From assembly GCF_024349685.1 (NCBI RefSeq), contig NZ_AP025944.1, forward strand, positions 4,222,001 to 4,286,000: DNA of 64,000 nt. The letters are read 5' to 3'. This stretch comes from Pseudomonas sp. LRP2-20 (GTDB lineage Bacteria; Pseudomonadota; Gammaproteobacteria; Pseudomonadales; Pseudomonadaceae). The notes below the pieces were generated by a model, which saw only the letters and a program-made list of their open reading frames with translations, made no database searches and had not been told where the DNA came from. Of this stretch, positions 1 through 7,267 are shown piece by piece. The position numbers were made by a program, and so were the translations under genes. How positions within the stretch are numbered: the stretch's first letter is position 1; every line of letters starts with the position of its first letter.

Positions 1-369
1 CAGGCAATACACCGGGCGCAGGCTGATGGCCCCGTCGGCGCTGGTGCCGTGATCATCCAGCGCCAGCTGTTCGCGCAACTGCGCGGCCAGGGCTTCGCTG
101 CCACGGCTCTGGCACGATTCGGCGCGGCACAGGCGCAGCGTGTGACGGGCCGGCGGTGTGGTGCGGAAGTCGTGATAGAAGCTGATCACCCCGCGCACTT
201 CGGCGAGGCTGAGGTTGAGGGCGTGGGCGATTTCAGGAACTGCAGCTTCGGGGATGAAACCAACGGCGTCCTGGATGGCGTGAAGGATCGGCAACAGCGC
301 GCCGGGGGTATCCTTCTTGCGGGTCAGGATGCTCTGGATAGCGGGCAGGTAAAGCAATTCATCAGGCAT
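1..369 (-). CDS. fdsG: NAD-dependent formate dehydrogenase gamma subunit (partial, 3' end off window)
   Basis: The 123 visible residues read from an ATG at 369 with GAGG eight bases upstream. They match the NuoE-like [2Fe-2S] subunit of soluble NAD-dependent formate dehydrogenases: an N-terminal helical part (LPILHAIQDAVGFIP), then a thioredoxin-like fold with SLAEVRGVISFYHDF and the first cluster cysteines in LRLCRAESCQSRG. The second cysteine pair would begin at the YC that ends the visible part. In the family this subunit passes electrons from formate towards the NADH-forming FMN subunit in the cytoplasm. The remaining subunits should lie beyond the left edge. NuoE itself is the alternative, but the CRAESCQ spacing fits FdsG better. 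Confidence 0.8.
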   Translation of the reverse strand, partial: MPDELLYLPAIQSILTRKKDTPGALLPILHAIQDAVGFIPEAAVPEIAHALNLSLAEVRGVISFYHDFRTTPPARHTLRLCRAESCQSRGSEALAAQLREQLALDDHGTSADGAISLRPVYCL

Positions 370-626
370 ACAGCGGACCTCGGCATCACGGACCCTGCCT
401 GATTTGTTATAAGGGGCAGGTATCCGGCGTGTTCTGCTGCGGCACACCGGCCACGACACGGTGGCGTGGGCACGGGGGCCTCCTTGCCGATGGCCGTACG
501 TCTGCGCGCACTGGGCTCATAGGCATCCCACAAGCATGGCACTTGTGGCGCCGAGGGGTTGCATGCGAGCGACCAGGCGCATCCTGAAACCGACCTGAGG
601 GTTTGTGCTGTCTTTACTGGCCCCAC

Positions 627-642
627 CGCCGGCTAGCCGGCG
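627..642. terminator. Perfect 16-bp palindrome 3' of sfnG (terminator-like)
   Basis: CGCCGGCTAGCCGGCG is a perfect palindrome 26 bases beyond the sfnG stop, flanked by GGCC/GGCC that could lengthen the stem. There is no T-run, so it may act as an mRNA 3' stabilising stem or a weak terminator. The rest of the 403-667 spacer shows no gene I can support. Confidence 0.35.
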
Positions 643-667
643 ATAAGGCCCTGGGACCCTGCACCGA

Positions 668-1762
668 TCAAGCGACAGCCTGCACCTGTGCCTTCTCAGC
701 CTCCAGCGCCCTCACCAATGGCAACACCTGTTCGCCAAAGTACGCCACTTCCTCCTGGAAATGCAGGAACCCGGACAGAATCAAGTCCACCCCCACCGCC
801 TTCAATGCCACGATGCGCTCGGCAATCTGCCGTGGTGTGCCGATCAGGTTGGTCTTGAAGCCGTCGTTGTACTGCACCAGGTCCTCGAAGCTGGAGTTGG
901 CCCAGTTGCCCTCGCCTTCCGGGCTGGCGGAGCCGGCATGCTTCACTTCATGGCCAAAAGCCTGCACCGCCTCGGGGTTGGCCTTGTCGATGATCTCCTG
1001 CAACACCGCCCGGGCCTGTTCCTCGGTATCGCGGGCGATGATGAACGCATTCACCCCGATCTTCACCGAATGCCCGTTGGCAGCAGCCTTGGCACGGATA
1101 TCATCGACCTGCGCCTTGATCCCTTCTACCGTATTGCCGTTGGTGAAGTACCAGTCCGACACCCGCGCCGCCATGTCCCGCGCCGCCCTCGAACTGCCGC
1201 CCTGGAAGATTTCCGGGTGCGGCTGCTGCAGCGGCTTGGGCTTGAGGTTGTAGTTGCGAAAGCGATAGAAGTCGCCGTTGAAGGTGAAGTTGTCCTCAGT
1301 CCAGATGCCTTTGAGCGCCCGGATGAACTCTTCGGAGCGGCGATAGCGTTCGTCGTGGTCCAGCCAGGGCTCGCCAATGGCATGGAATTCGCCCTTGAAC
1401 CAGCCCGACACCACGTTGATGGCGATTCGGCCATTGGTGAACTGGTCGATGCTCGCCAGTTGCTTGGCCGCCAGCGCCGGGTTCCATGGGCCAGGCAGAA
1501 TGGCGGCAATGACCTTGAGCTTCTCGGTGGCCGCCAGCAGCGCGTGGCTGATGGTGACCGATTCGTGCTGGTTGTCGGCACCGTAGCCAGCGGTGAAGCG
1601 GATCTGCGACAGGGCGTAGTCGAAACCGGCCCGCTCGGCGATCTGCGCCAGCTTGCGGTTGTAGTCGATGTCCCAGCTGGTGCGCTGCTCGATGGTACTG
1701 ACCACCAAGCCACCACTGACGTTGGGGACCCAGTAGGCGAATTTGATCGGTTGCTGGCTCAT
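668..1762 (-). CDS. sfnG: FMNH2-dependent dimethylsulfone monooxygenase
   Basis: 364-residue flavin-dependent monooxygenase of the bacterial-luciferase TIM-barrel family. The N-terminus KFAYWVPNVSGGLVVSTIEQ and the stretches QIRFTAGYGADNQHESVT and NVVSGWFKGEFHAIGEPW are those I associate with SfnG, which oxidises dimethylsulfone to methanesulfinate using reduced FMN supplied by a separate reductase. Length matches the family (about 363). The ATG has AAGGAG at a good distance. It sits alone, with a sigma-54 promoter upstream, consistent with known control of sfn genes by the enhancer-binding protein SfnR during sulfur limitation. A related alkanesulfonate monooxygenase (SsuD type) is less likely from the N-terminal wording. 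Confidence 0.85.
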   Translation of the reverse strand: MSQQPIKFAYWVPNVSGGLVVSTIEQRTSWDIDYNRKLAQIAERAGFDYALSQIRFTAGYGADNQHESVTISHALLAATEKLKVIAAILPGPWNPALAAKQLASIDQFTNGRIAINVVSGWFKGEFHAIGEPWLDHDERYRRSEEFIRALKGIWTEDNFTFNGDFYRFRNYNLKPKPLQQPHPEIFQGGSSRAARDMAARVSDWYFTNGNTVEGIKAQVDDIRAKAAANGHSVKIGVNAFIIARDTEEQARAVLQEIIDKANPEAVQAFGHEVKHAGSASPEGEGNWANSSFEDLVQYNDGFKTNLIGTPRQIAERIVALKAVGVDLILSGFLHFQEEVAYFGEQVLPLVRALEAEKAQVQAVA

Positions 1763-2112
1763 GAGGGTGCTCCTTGGCAGGACGTGAGAAAGTCCAGGGA
1801 GCGGAGCAGCAACCGTGCCAGGGCAGAAAGTGCTTCAAGTTCAACGAGATGACAAAAAGGTTGGGGAGCGCTGCCTGCCTCCAGCAAGGCAAGCTGCTGA
1901 AACACTGTGCGCCAGCCAACACCTACACCGCTAGCCCAACGGCACCTCGGCCAAGCAGTGAAGTGAATCCGCAGTGCCGGATGAACAATGGGCGCTTTGA
2001 TCGAGCGACGGCGCGCTGCAATGTAACCGATGGCCTCTTCGCGGGTGAACCCGCGAATGCGATTGCCCAGGCAACACACCTGTCCGAGCCATCAGCCGAA
2101 TGGGCCAGCGCC
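1763..2112. other. Intergenic spacer between sfnG and the DUF6124-like gene
   Basis: Apart from the sigma-54 promoter the spacer holds a half REP element at about 2032-2055 (GGCCTCTTCGCGGGTGAACC followed by CGCG) that lacks the usual CTCCCACAGG tail. Several short open frames here are shadows with no ribosome binding site or recognisable residues. An upstream activator site for the sigma-54 promoter is expected in this space but I could not single one out. Confidence 0.5.
1805..1820 (-). promoter_or_regulatory. Sigma-54 (-24/-12) promoter of sfnG
   Basis: Read on the minus strand the sequence is TGGCACGGTTGCTGCT, with the GG and GC doublets separated by exactly 10 bases as RpoN promoters need, and the TGGCAC box complete. 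The -12 GC lies at 1807-1806, placing transcription start near 1794, about 30 bases before the sfnG ATG. Fits the known RpoN/SfnR control of dimethylsulfone use. Confidence 0.75.
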
Positions 2113-2370
2113 TCAATGCAGCGTGTGCACCTGCCGGGGCCGCTTCAACTGCACCTGCGCAATCGCCGACTCCAGCAACGTGCGCACTGCCTCCATCTCA
2201 TGGATCATCGACAGAGTCATGACGGTGGCGGGTGACTTGGGCAGCGTGGTAACGGCCTGCTGGCCCACGGCCAAGCCGCAGAGCAGGTATTCGGTGGCCT
2301 CGACCAAGGTGTCTTCGAGGTAGTGGGATGCATCGGGGGTAAAAGGTGGATCGGGAACCATTTTGAGCAT
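2113..2370 (-). CDS. Small DUF6124/DUF3077-like Pseudomonas protein
   Basis: 85-residue protein starting MLKMVPDPPFTPDASHYLE at the ATG at 2370. The opening (M-x-K-x-x-P-x-P-P) and the following helical segment that counts aliphatic residues (LVEATEYLLCGLAVGQQAV) resemble the small Pseudomonas-specific proteins annotated as DUF6124 or DUF3077. Function is unknown to me. An in-frame GTG at 2406 would add 12 residues; I prefer the ATG because homologous openings begin with this proline motif. No signal peptide or membrane segment. The gene is preceded at 58 bases by a strongly structured element (see 2428-2508), so its expression may be controlled at the RNA level. Confidence 0.6.
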   Translation of the reverse strand: MLKMVPDPPFTPDASHYLEDTLVEATEYLLCGLAVGQQAVTTLPKSPATVMTLSMIHEMEAVRTLLESAIAQVQLKRPRQVHTLH

Positions 2371-2427
2371 GGCGAAAATCTCTAGCTGAATTGAAAAAAT
2401 CGCCACCTGCTCACTTGCAGATGATTG

Positions 2428-2508
2428 GGTGGCGGCTACGTACAGGCCTGCAAGACCAGGTCAACTAGAAACCCCGGCTGATCCGAAGATCACCCGTACG
2501 TAGCCACC
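2428..2508 (-). ncRNA. Predicted three-way-junction RNA element in the leader of the DUF6124-like gene
   Basis: On the minus strand GGTGGCTACGTAC (2508-2496) pairs with GTACGTA/GCCACC at 2443-2428, giving a 13-bp outer stem with a 3-base bulge. Inside it are two hairpins: GGTGATC-TTCG-GATCAGCC (2494-2476, a UUCG tetraloop) and CCTG-GTCTTG-CAGG (2460-2447). A second copy-like stretch at 2552-2584 is an imperfect inverted repeat of 2444-2471. The element ends 58 bases before the ATG at 2370. I do not recognise it as a named riboswitch. Drawn by eye; the rest of the 2371-2839 gap holds no supported gene. Confidence 0.5.
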
Positions 2509-2839
2509 ATAAGGCGCAGCTGGACGCGAAACGCGATCAACTGACGGTGGCATTTCTAGTGAACCTACAGGCTTGCAGACCTGGCCATTGAATTTGCAAC
2601 GGCACCGCCAGCCTAGGGAGCTCGATTTCCCACCGCAATGGCCCAAAGCCTGATTCAGAGGCGTCCTACAATCCAGAGGAAAAATCTGTTTCTTGATTTG
2701 TAGGAACCACCTCGCCGTAATGATTTGTTAAGACTTTTTAGATAATTCGTTAACGCAATTTTCACATCCCGCCCTCTAGCGTCTCTGCCTTTCCGGCAGC
2801 CTCCTTTTCTGGCTGCCGCCATTGTTTTACGAGGCACAC

Positions 2840-4597
2840 GTGGCAAACACCGCATCCCCATCCGCGCCCAAGCGCGTGGACTGGGCCGGCCTGGGCTGGC
2901 TCTTGCTGTTCTTCTGGTATTTCTCCGGCGTCACCCAGGCGCTTCTTCTGTTCAGTGGCACCACCGGTTTCGCCGGTTTCCGCGACGCCTTGTTCCTCAG
3001 TACCCTGTGGTTCGTCCCGGTGCTGCTGCTGCCACGCCTCACCCGCACCCTCGCCGCCGTCATCGGCGTGGTGTTGTGGGCTGCCTCGCTGGTGGGTTTG
3101 AGCTATTTCGGCATCTACCATCAGGAGTTCTCGCAAAGCGTCATCTTCGTGATGTTCGAGTCGAACACCGCCGAAGCGGGCGAGTACTTCAGCCAGTACT
3201 TCAGCATCGGCCTGATGCTCGGCCTGCTGGCCTACACCGTGGGCGCAGTGCTGCTGTGGACCCGCGTTCGCCCGGTTACCCTGCGCCTGCGCAGCCGCAT
3301 CCCGGTCGTGGTGCTGTTGCTGGTCGCCAACCTGGTGCTGCCGTTCTACAAGCAGATGGTCACCCAGGAACGCAACTTCGCCGACGCGGCAGAGAAAGTG
3401 CAGCAACGCATGGAGCCTGCCGTGCCTTGGCAGCTGGTGGTCGGCTACCGCCAATACCTGCAACAACTGAACAACATGCAGAACCTGCTGGCCCAGAACG
3501 CCGCCCTGCCCCCGCTGCAGAACCTCCAGGACAGCAGCGGCGAAGCCCCGCGCACCCTGGTACTGGTGCTTGGTGAGTCGACCACCCGCGAACACATGCA
3601 CCTGTACGGCTACAATCGCGACACCACCCCCAACCTGGACGCCCTGGCCGCTGCCGACAAGAGCCTGACCGTGTTCCAGAACGTGGTCACCCCGCGCCCT
3701 TACACCATCGAGGTGATGCAGCAGATCCTCACCTTCGGCGACGAAGAACACCCCGACCGCTTCCTCACCGAGCCGTCGCTGATGAACCTGATGAAACAGG
3801 CGGGCTACAAGACCTTCTGGATCACCAATCAGCAGACCATGACCAAGCGCAACACCATGCTCACCACCTTCTCGCAGCAGACGGATGAGCAGGTGTACCT
3901 GAACAACCAGCGCAACCAGAACGCCAGCCAGTACGACGAAGTGGTGCTGCCACCGTTCGAGAAGGCCCTGAAGGACCCGGCGCCGAAGAAGCTGATCATC
4001 GTCCACCTGCTGGGCACGCACATGGACTACCGCTACCGGTACCCGGATGCCTATCAGCACTTCACCGATCGCAAGGGCGCCCCAGAAGCGCTGACCGATG
4101 ACCAGGTGGAAACCTACAACTTCTATGACAACGCCGTGCGCTACAACGACTTCGTGGTGTCGAGCCTGATCAAGCAGTACGCGGCGACCACCCCGAACGG
4201 CTTCCTGCTGTACCTGTCCGACCACGGTGAAGACGTGTACAGCTCCGGCAACCACGACCGCCTGGGCCGCAACGAAGGCGCGCCGACCCGGCCGATGTAC
4301 ACCGTGCCGTTCCTGCTGTGGACCTCGCCGAGCTGGCAGGCGGCGCACCCGCGCGACCTGCAGGCCATGGCCAACCGCCCCTACAGCAGCGCGCACCTGA
4401 TTCACACGCTGTCGGACCTGGCGGGTTTGAGCTACGACAAGTACGAACCGGCCAAGAGCCTGGTGAACGCGCAGTTTGCCGCAGCACCGCGCTGGATCGG
4501 CGACCCGTACCGCAAGGATGGGCTGCATGAGTTCGACCTGTTGCCGCAGGACAAGGCGGAACATACGCAGGAAACGGCTGCCAACGTTCAGAAGTAG
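2840..4597 (+). CDS. cptA: Phosphoethanolamine transferase, CptA/EptA family
   Basis: Inner-membrane enzyme that transfers phosphoethanolamine onto lipopolysaccharide. About five membrane segments occupy residues 10-190, followed by a periplasmic sulfatase-fold domain. The catalytic threonine sits in GESTTREHMHLYGY (about residue 245), and metal-binding motifs LLGTHMDYRYRY and LYLSDHGEDVYS follow at about 390 and 458. LVLGESTTREHMHLYGYNRD resembles CptA, which acts on core heptose, rather than lipid A-directed EptA, but substrate cannot be settled here. The GTG at 2840 is chosen because GAGG lies five bases before it; a TTG at 2822 has no such signal. A terminator follows. Upstream control is not evident. 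Confidence 0.8.
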   Translation: MANTASPSAPKRVDWAGLGWLLLFFWYFSGVTQALLLFSGTTGFAGFRDALFLSTLWFVPVLLLPRLTRTLAAVIGVVLWAASLVGLSYFGIYHQEFSQSVIFVMFESNTAEAGEYFSQYFSIGLMLGLLAYTVGAVLLWTRVRPVTLRLRSRIPVVVLLLVANLVLPFYKQMVTQERNFADAAEKVQQRMEPAVPWQLVVGYRQYLQQLNNMQNLLAQNAALPPLQNLQDSSGEAPRTLVLVLGESTTREHMHLYGYNRDTTPNLDALAAADKSLTVFQNVVTPRPYTIEVMQQILTFGDEEHPDRFLTEPSLMNLMKQAGYKTFWITNQQTMTKRNTMLTTFSQQTDEQVYLNNQRNQNASQYDEVVLPPFEKALKDPAPKKLIIVHLLGTHMDYRYRYPDAYQHFTDRKGAPEALTDDQVETYNFYDNAVRYNDFVVSSLIKQYAATTPNGFLLYLSDHGEDVYSSGNHDRLGRNEGAPTRPMYTVPFLLWTSPSWQAAHPRDLQAMANRPYSSAHLIHTLSDLAGLSYDKYEPAKSLVNAQFAAAPRWIGDPYRKDGLHEFDLLPQDKAEHTQETAANVQK

Positions 4598-4621
4598 CGA
4601 TCGGAAAAGAGGCTCTTCCAA

Positions 4622-4660
4622 GGCCGATGGCGAGGTCACTGACCACGCCATCGGCCTTTT
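4622..4660 (+). terminator. Rho-independent terminator with conserved loop, copy 1
   Basis: GGCCGATGGCG pairs with CGCCATCGGCC and is followed by TTTT, 25 bases after the transferase stop. The loop CGAGGTCACTGACC is almost identical to the loop of the terminator at 5468-5509, so the whole unit appears duplicated on both sides of the PAP2 gene. Confidence 0.75.
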
Positions 4661-4779
4661 CATTGCCGCTCGCACATCCGCCTGATGAAACAACCTTCAT
4701 ACCTAATTTACGGATCGAATAAAGCGAACAGCTTTAATTGAATCTATCAGCACTTGAAACACCTGCGTGGACGCAAACC

Positions 4780-5382
4780 ATGGGCGAACTTGAAGCACTC
4801 AACCGCAGCTTTTTCCTGCTGATCAACGCTGGCGGCGACACGCCGCACTGGCTGATTCAGCTCGCCATCGGCATCGCTGCCGGCCTGATCTACCTGCTGC
4901 CCGTGCTGCTGTTGGGCTTCTGGTTATGGGGCAGCCCCGGGGAGCGCAGGCTGATGCTGAAAGCGACGTTGGTCACCGTGATCGCCTTGCTCGCCAACCA
5001 GCTCATCTGGGCCATCTGGCCACATCCACGGCCGTTCATGATCGGCTTGGGCCACACGTGGATGATGCACGCGCCCGATTCGTCATTCCCAAGCGATCAC
5101 ATGACCGTGTTCGCCTGCATCGGCTTTACTTTGCTGCTGGATGGTTTGTCGGGGTGGGGCCTGATCATTCTGCTGACCGGGCTGAGCGTCGCCTGGGCGC
5201 GGGTATTTCTGGGCGTGCACTTCCCACTCGACATGGTGGGCGGGATGGTGGTTTCGCTTTTGGTTTATGCCGGGTTCTCGCCAGTCTGGAGACGTATTGG
5301 CCAGCCTGTCACCGATCTGGCGCAACGCTGCTATCGCAGCCTGATGGCGGTGCCGATCAAGGCGGGGTGGCTGCGGGGCTGA
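4780..5382 (+). CDS. PAP2-family membrane phosphatase (BcrC-like)
   Basis: 200-residue integral membrane phosphatase with five to six hydrophobic segments. The PAP2 motifs are visible: HPRPF in motif 1 (about residue 82), SFPSDHM in motif 2 and ARVFLGVHFPLD in motif 3, containing the catalytic histidines. Family members remove a phosphate from undecaprenyl pyrophosphate or from lipid A and phospholipid substrates in the periplasmic leaflet. Start at the ATG 4780 gives the usual N-terminus (MGELEALNRSFFLLINAG); a TTG at 4738 would add 14 residues. It follows a phosphoethanolamine transferase, so both may act on envelope lipids, but each unit has its own terminator. Confidence 0.8.
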   Translation: MGELEALNRSFFLLINAGGDTPHWLIQLAIGIAAGLIYLLPVLLLGFWLWGSPGERRLMLKATLVTVIALLANQLIWAIWPHPRPFMIGLGHTWMMHAPDSSFPSDHMTVFACIGFTLLLDGLSGWGLIILLTGLSVAWARVFLGVHFPLDMVGGMVVSLLVYAGFSPVWRRIGQPVTDLAQRCYRSLMAVPIKAGWLRG

Positions 5383-5467
5383 GATAAAACCGACGTTGCG
5401 TTGCCATCCTGGCAGCGGGCAGGCACACGCCAGCCACTCTTGGTAAACCAGGGCAACTTTTTCTGAA

Positions 5468-5509
5468 GGCCGATCCGGCGAGGTCACTGACCGCGCCATC
5501 GGCCTTTTT
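5468..5509 (+). terminator. Rho-independent terminator with conserved loop, copy 2
   Basis: GGCCGATCCGGCG...CGCGCCATCGGCC with TTTTT, 85 bases after the PAP2 stop. Stem and loop (CGAGGTCACTGACC) repeat the terminator at 4622-4660. Confidence 0.7.
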
Positions 5510-5678
5510 CCTTGTTTCGATCGTTGCCTAGACCCCAATGCCCGTAGAACAGACCCGCTCCCACGAAGATCACCTCAGACACGACTGCGCGGGTCGAAAG
5601 CGGCCCATCACCTTCAAAGGTGCCAGCTATCTTCAGAGCCGCGATGCCCATACCAAGCGCGACACTGCTCACACGCAT
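5484..5678 (-). CDS. Possible small hypothetical protein, 64 residues
   Basis: A frame reading MRVSSVALGMGIAALKIAGT at the start, then a segment EVIFVGAGLFYGHWGL, looks like a small membrane-associated protein with two short hydrophobic helices and a basic C-terminus. Its last codons run into the terminator-like hairpin at 5468-5509. The ribosome binding site is weak. I do not recognise a family. It lies in the 5383-5763 spacer, whose other content is the two terminators; it may simply be a chance frame. Confidence 0.3.
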   Translation of the reverse strand: MRVSSVALGMGIAALKIAGTFEGDGPLSTRAVVSEVIFVGAGLFYGHWGLGNDRNKEKGRWRGQ

Positions 5679-5696
5679 CTGCCAGAACCAATGAGC

Positions 5697-5722
5697 AAAA
5701 GCCCAGCTCAGGCTGGGCTTTT
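5697..5722. terminator. Bidirectional rho-independent terminator
   Basis: AAAAGCCCAGC-TCAG-GCTGGGCTTTT, 42 bases beyond the stop of the glycine-rich protein gene on the minus strand. It has A- and T-runs on both sides and so can serve both directions. Confidence 0.75.
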
Positions 5723-5763
5723 GGGAATGTGAAGGTCAGTACCGCATAGAAGCCGTCAAATCA

Positions 5764-6216
5764 TCAATCATTCTTTGAAGAGGATCCGACGGCGTTGGAT
5801 AGACCTCTGGAGTTGTGATCACCTGGAGTGGTTCGTGAGATGGCAGTGGATTTCGCCAAACCACGAGTGTCTTTGGAGTGAGCGATACCCGAGGTGGTAG
5901 TTCCGTGACCCTTGTCACTGTTGCGCGAGCTCCCGTAATGGTTGCCGCTTACTCCATGATCGCGTGTGGCCTTGCCAGCGTGATCGGTTCCAGCGTTGTT
6001 GCCATTTCCGCTGTTCCCTCCCATACCACCTGCATGCCCACCTCCGTGTCCGCCGCCATTGCCGCCACCGTTACCACCTCCGCCGCCATGACCACCACCA
6101 CCACCACCACCACCTTTGGCATAGGCCGATCCAATAGGTGAGATGCCTGCGGGCACGAATGCAGTCATCGCGAGTCCGAGCGCACAAGCAAAGACAGCAA
6201 TCAAGGGTTTTCTCAT
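5764..6216 (-). CDS. Secreted glycine-rich protein
   Basis: 150 residues beginning MRKPLIAVFACALGLAMTAF, a clear Sec signal peptide likely cleaved after SAYA. The mature protein starts with a run of eight glycines and continues with G/H/N repeats, then a Ser/Thr/Asp/His-rich low-complexity tail. GGAGG nine bases before the ATG at 6216 supports this start over a longer frame to 6291. Divergent from the CigR/RcnB-like gene at 6384. Function unknown; the His-Gly composition would suit metal or surface binding, but this is inference only. Confidence 0.6.
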   Translation of the reverse strand: MRKPLIAVFACALGLAMTAFVPAGISPIGSAYAKGGGGGGGGHGGGGGNGGGNGGGHGGGHAGGMGGNSGNGNNAGTDHAGKATRDHGVSGNHYGSSRNSDKGHGTTTSGIAHSKDTRGLAKSTAISRTTPGDHNSRGLSNAVGSSSKND

Positions 6217-6383
6217 GTCAATTCGCCTCCAGAGGCGCGCGGGGGAAATAAAGTGCAAATTCGACCGAGAGCAGGCGCTTAAGTTCTTCAATCCCGACAG
6301 AGTACTGACAGCCTCAAGCGCATTGCCTTCGCGAGTAGCTTGACTACTCTGTGGATCAGTAAACGAAAATAGGAATTTGCAAC

Positions 6384-6809
6384 ATGAGAAGGAAGCTCAA
6401 TGTCGCCGCAGTGCTCTCTCTGGCACTGGTTGTAAGCCCGATGTTGCTGGCAGACCCCGGAAAGGGGAAAGGCCACGAAAAGGGAGGCGAACACGCAAAC
6501 CAAGGGCATCAGGGCAACCACAACGACTGGCACGACGGGCCGTCCGTCGACGTGGGCGGGGTGCGCGTCATCCTCAATGATCATCGTGATTATTGGAATC
6601 CAGGCTCTTCCCTACCACCAGGTATCCAGAAGAATCTGGCACGCGGCAAACCTCTCCCGCCCGGGGTCGCCAAAAAGCTGGATAGCAGATTAATCGGACA
6701 ACTTCCTCATTACGATGGCTATGAGTGGAGACAAGCCGGAACTGACCTGCTCCTTGTGGCTATTACCTCAGGTCTAATCTATGAAGTGCTGCATAACGTT
6801 CTAGACTAA
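6384..6809 (+). CDS. RcnB/CigR-family small exported protein
   Basis: 141 residues with a signal peptide (MRRKLNVAAVLSLALVVSP, cleavage after LLA), a charged Gly/His/Lys region (GKGKGHEKGGEHANQGHQ) and a C-terminal domain with PPGIQKNLARGKPLPPGVAKK. That motif, followed by LPHYDGYEWRQAGTDLLLV and a closing hydrophobic helix, is typical of the RcnB-like family that includes the anti-virulence regulator CigR. Family members sit in the periplasm or inner membrane; the molecular role here is not known. Transcribed divergently from the glycine-rich protein gene, 167 bases apart, so the two may share a promoter region. Confidence 0.7.
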   Translation: MRRKLNVAAVLSLALVVSPMLLADPGKGKGHEKGGEHANQGHQGNHNDWHDGPSVDVGGVRVILNDHRDYWNPGSSLPPGIQKNLARGKPLPPGVAKKLDSRLIGQLPHYDGYEWRQAGTDLLLVAITSGLIYEVLHNVLD

Positions 6810-6889
6810 GTCCACTCGCCTTTAAGCTCTAGCATTGCATTGGCGCCCGACTTGGAAAAATAAGCAAACCATTGTTTTTGCAACAGCAG

Positions 6890-6941
6890 CTGTGGGTCGA
6901 TAACAGCCATTCACGACTGACCGCTATCGATCCATTTCGGT
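6890..6941. repeat. Intergenic hairpin repeat, left copy
   Basis: GGGTCGATA (6894-6902) pairs with TATCGATCC (6925-6933) around CATTCACGACTGACCGC. The same arrangement with near-identical loop occurs at 11284-11333. It is the kind of degenerate intergenic sequence seen often in pseudomonads. Elsewhere the 6810-7267 spacer holds only the operator-like motif at 7163-7185 and no supported gene. Confidence 0.5.
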
Positions 6942-7162
6942 CATACATGCAGGTCAGCTAACAGGCAAAAGTGGTCATGCTGCTAATAAGTAACATGTTG
7001 GGTCTTCCCCCTGACAACGGACGCCGACCTCGGGGCATATCGGCTGCACCGGCATTAGAGGTGCGACACCGGAGCTTGGCGCTCATTTTGCTTGAACAGC
7101 ACTGATCACTATGCCTGAACGGCAGGGTTTCACCGTACGTGCCAATAAATGGCACCGACCGC

Positions 7163-7185
7163 AATTAGTGTGGCGCATTTTGCAT
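7163..7185 (+). promoter_or_regulatory. Candidate operator shared with the SDR gene
   Basis: AATTAGTGTGGCGCATTTTG lies about 85-105 bases before the AraC-type regulator gene. A closely related string, AATTAGTGGCGCAAGATGCA, occurs upstream of the SDR gene at 10001-10020, followed by a second GCGCAAGATGC. The regulator encoded at 7268 is the obvious candidate to bind both. Confidence 0.4.
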
Positions 7186-7267
7186 CATCCGAATCGGCCC
7201 CCATGTCTAAAATGGCCTGAAACGCCTTTCATGGCGTATCAGCGACTCATATGGCGGTTACGATCCG

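Noticed and set aside
2762..4693. 643-residue open frame antisense to the phosphoethanolamine transferase gene
   Set aside because: Composition (H/Q/V/G-rich, no motif) is that of a frame antisense to GC-rich coding DNA; the sense strand has a clear enzyme.
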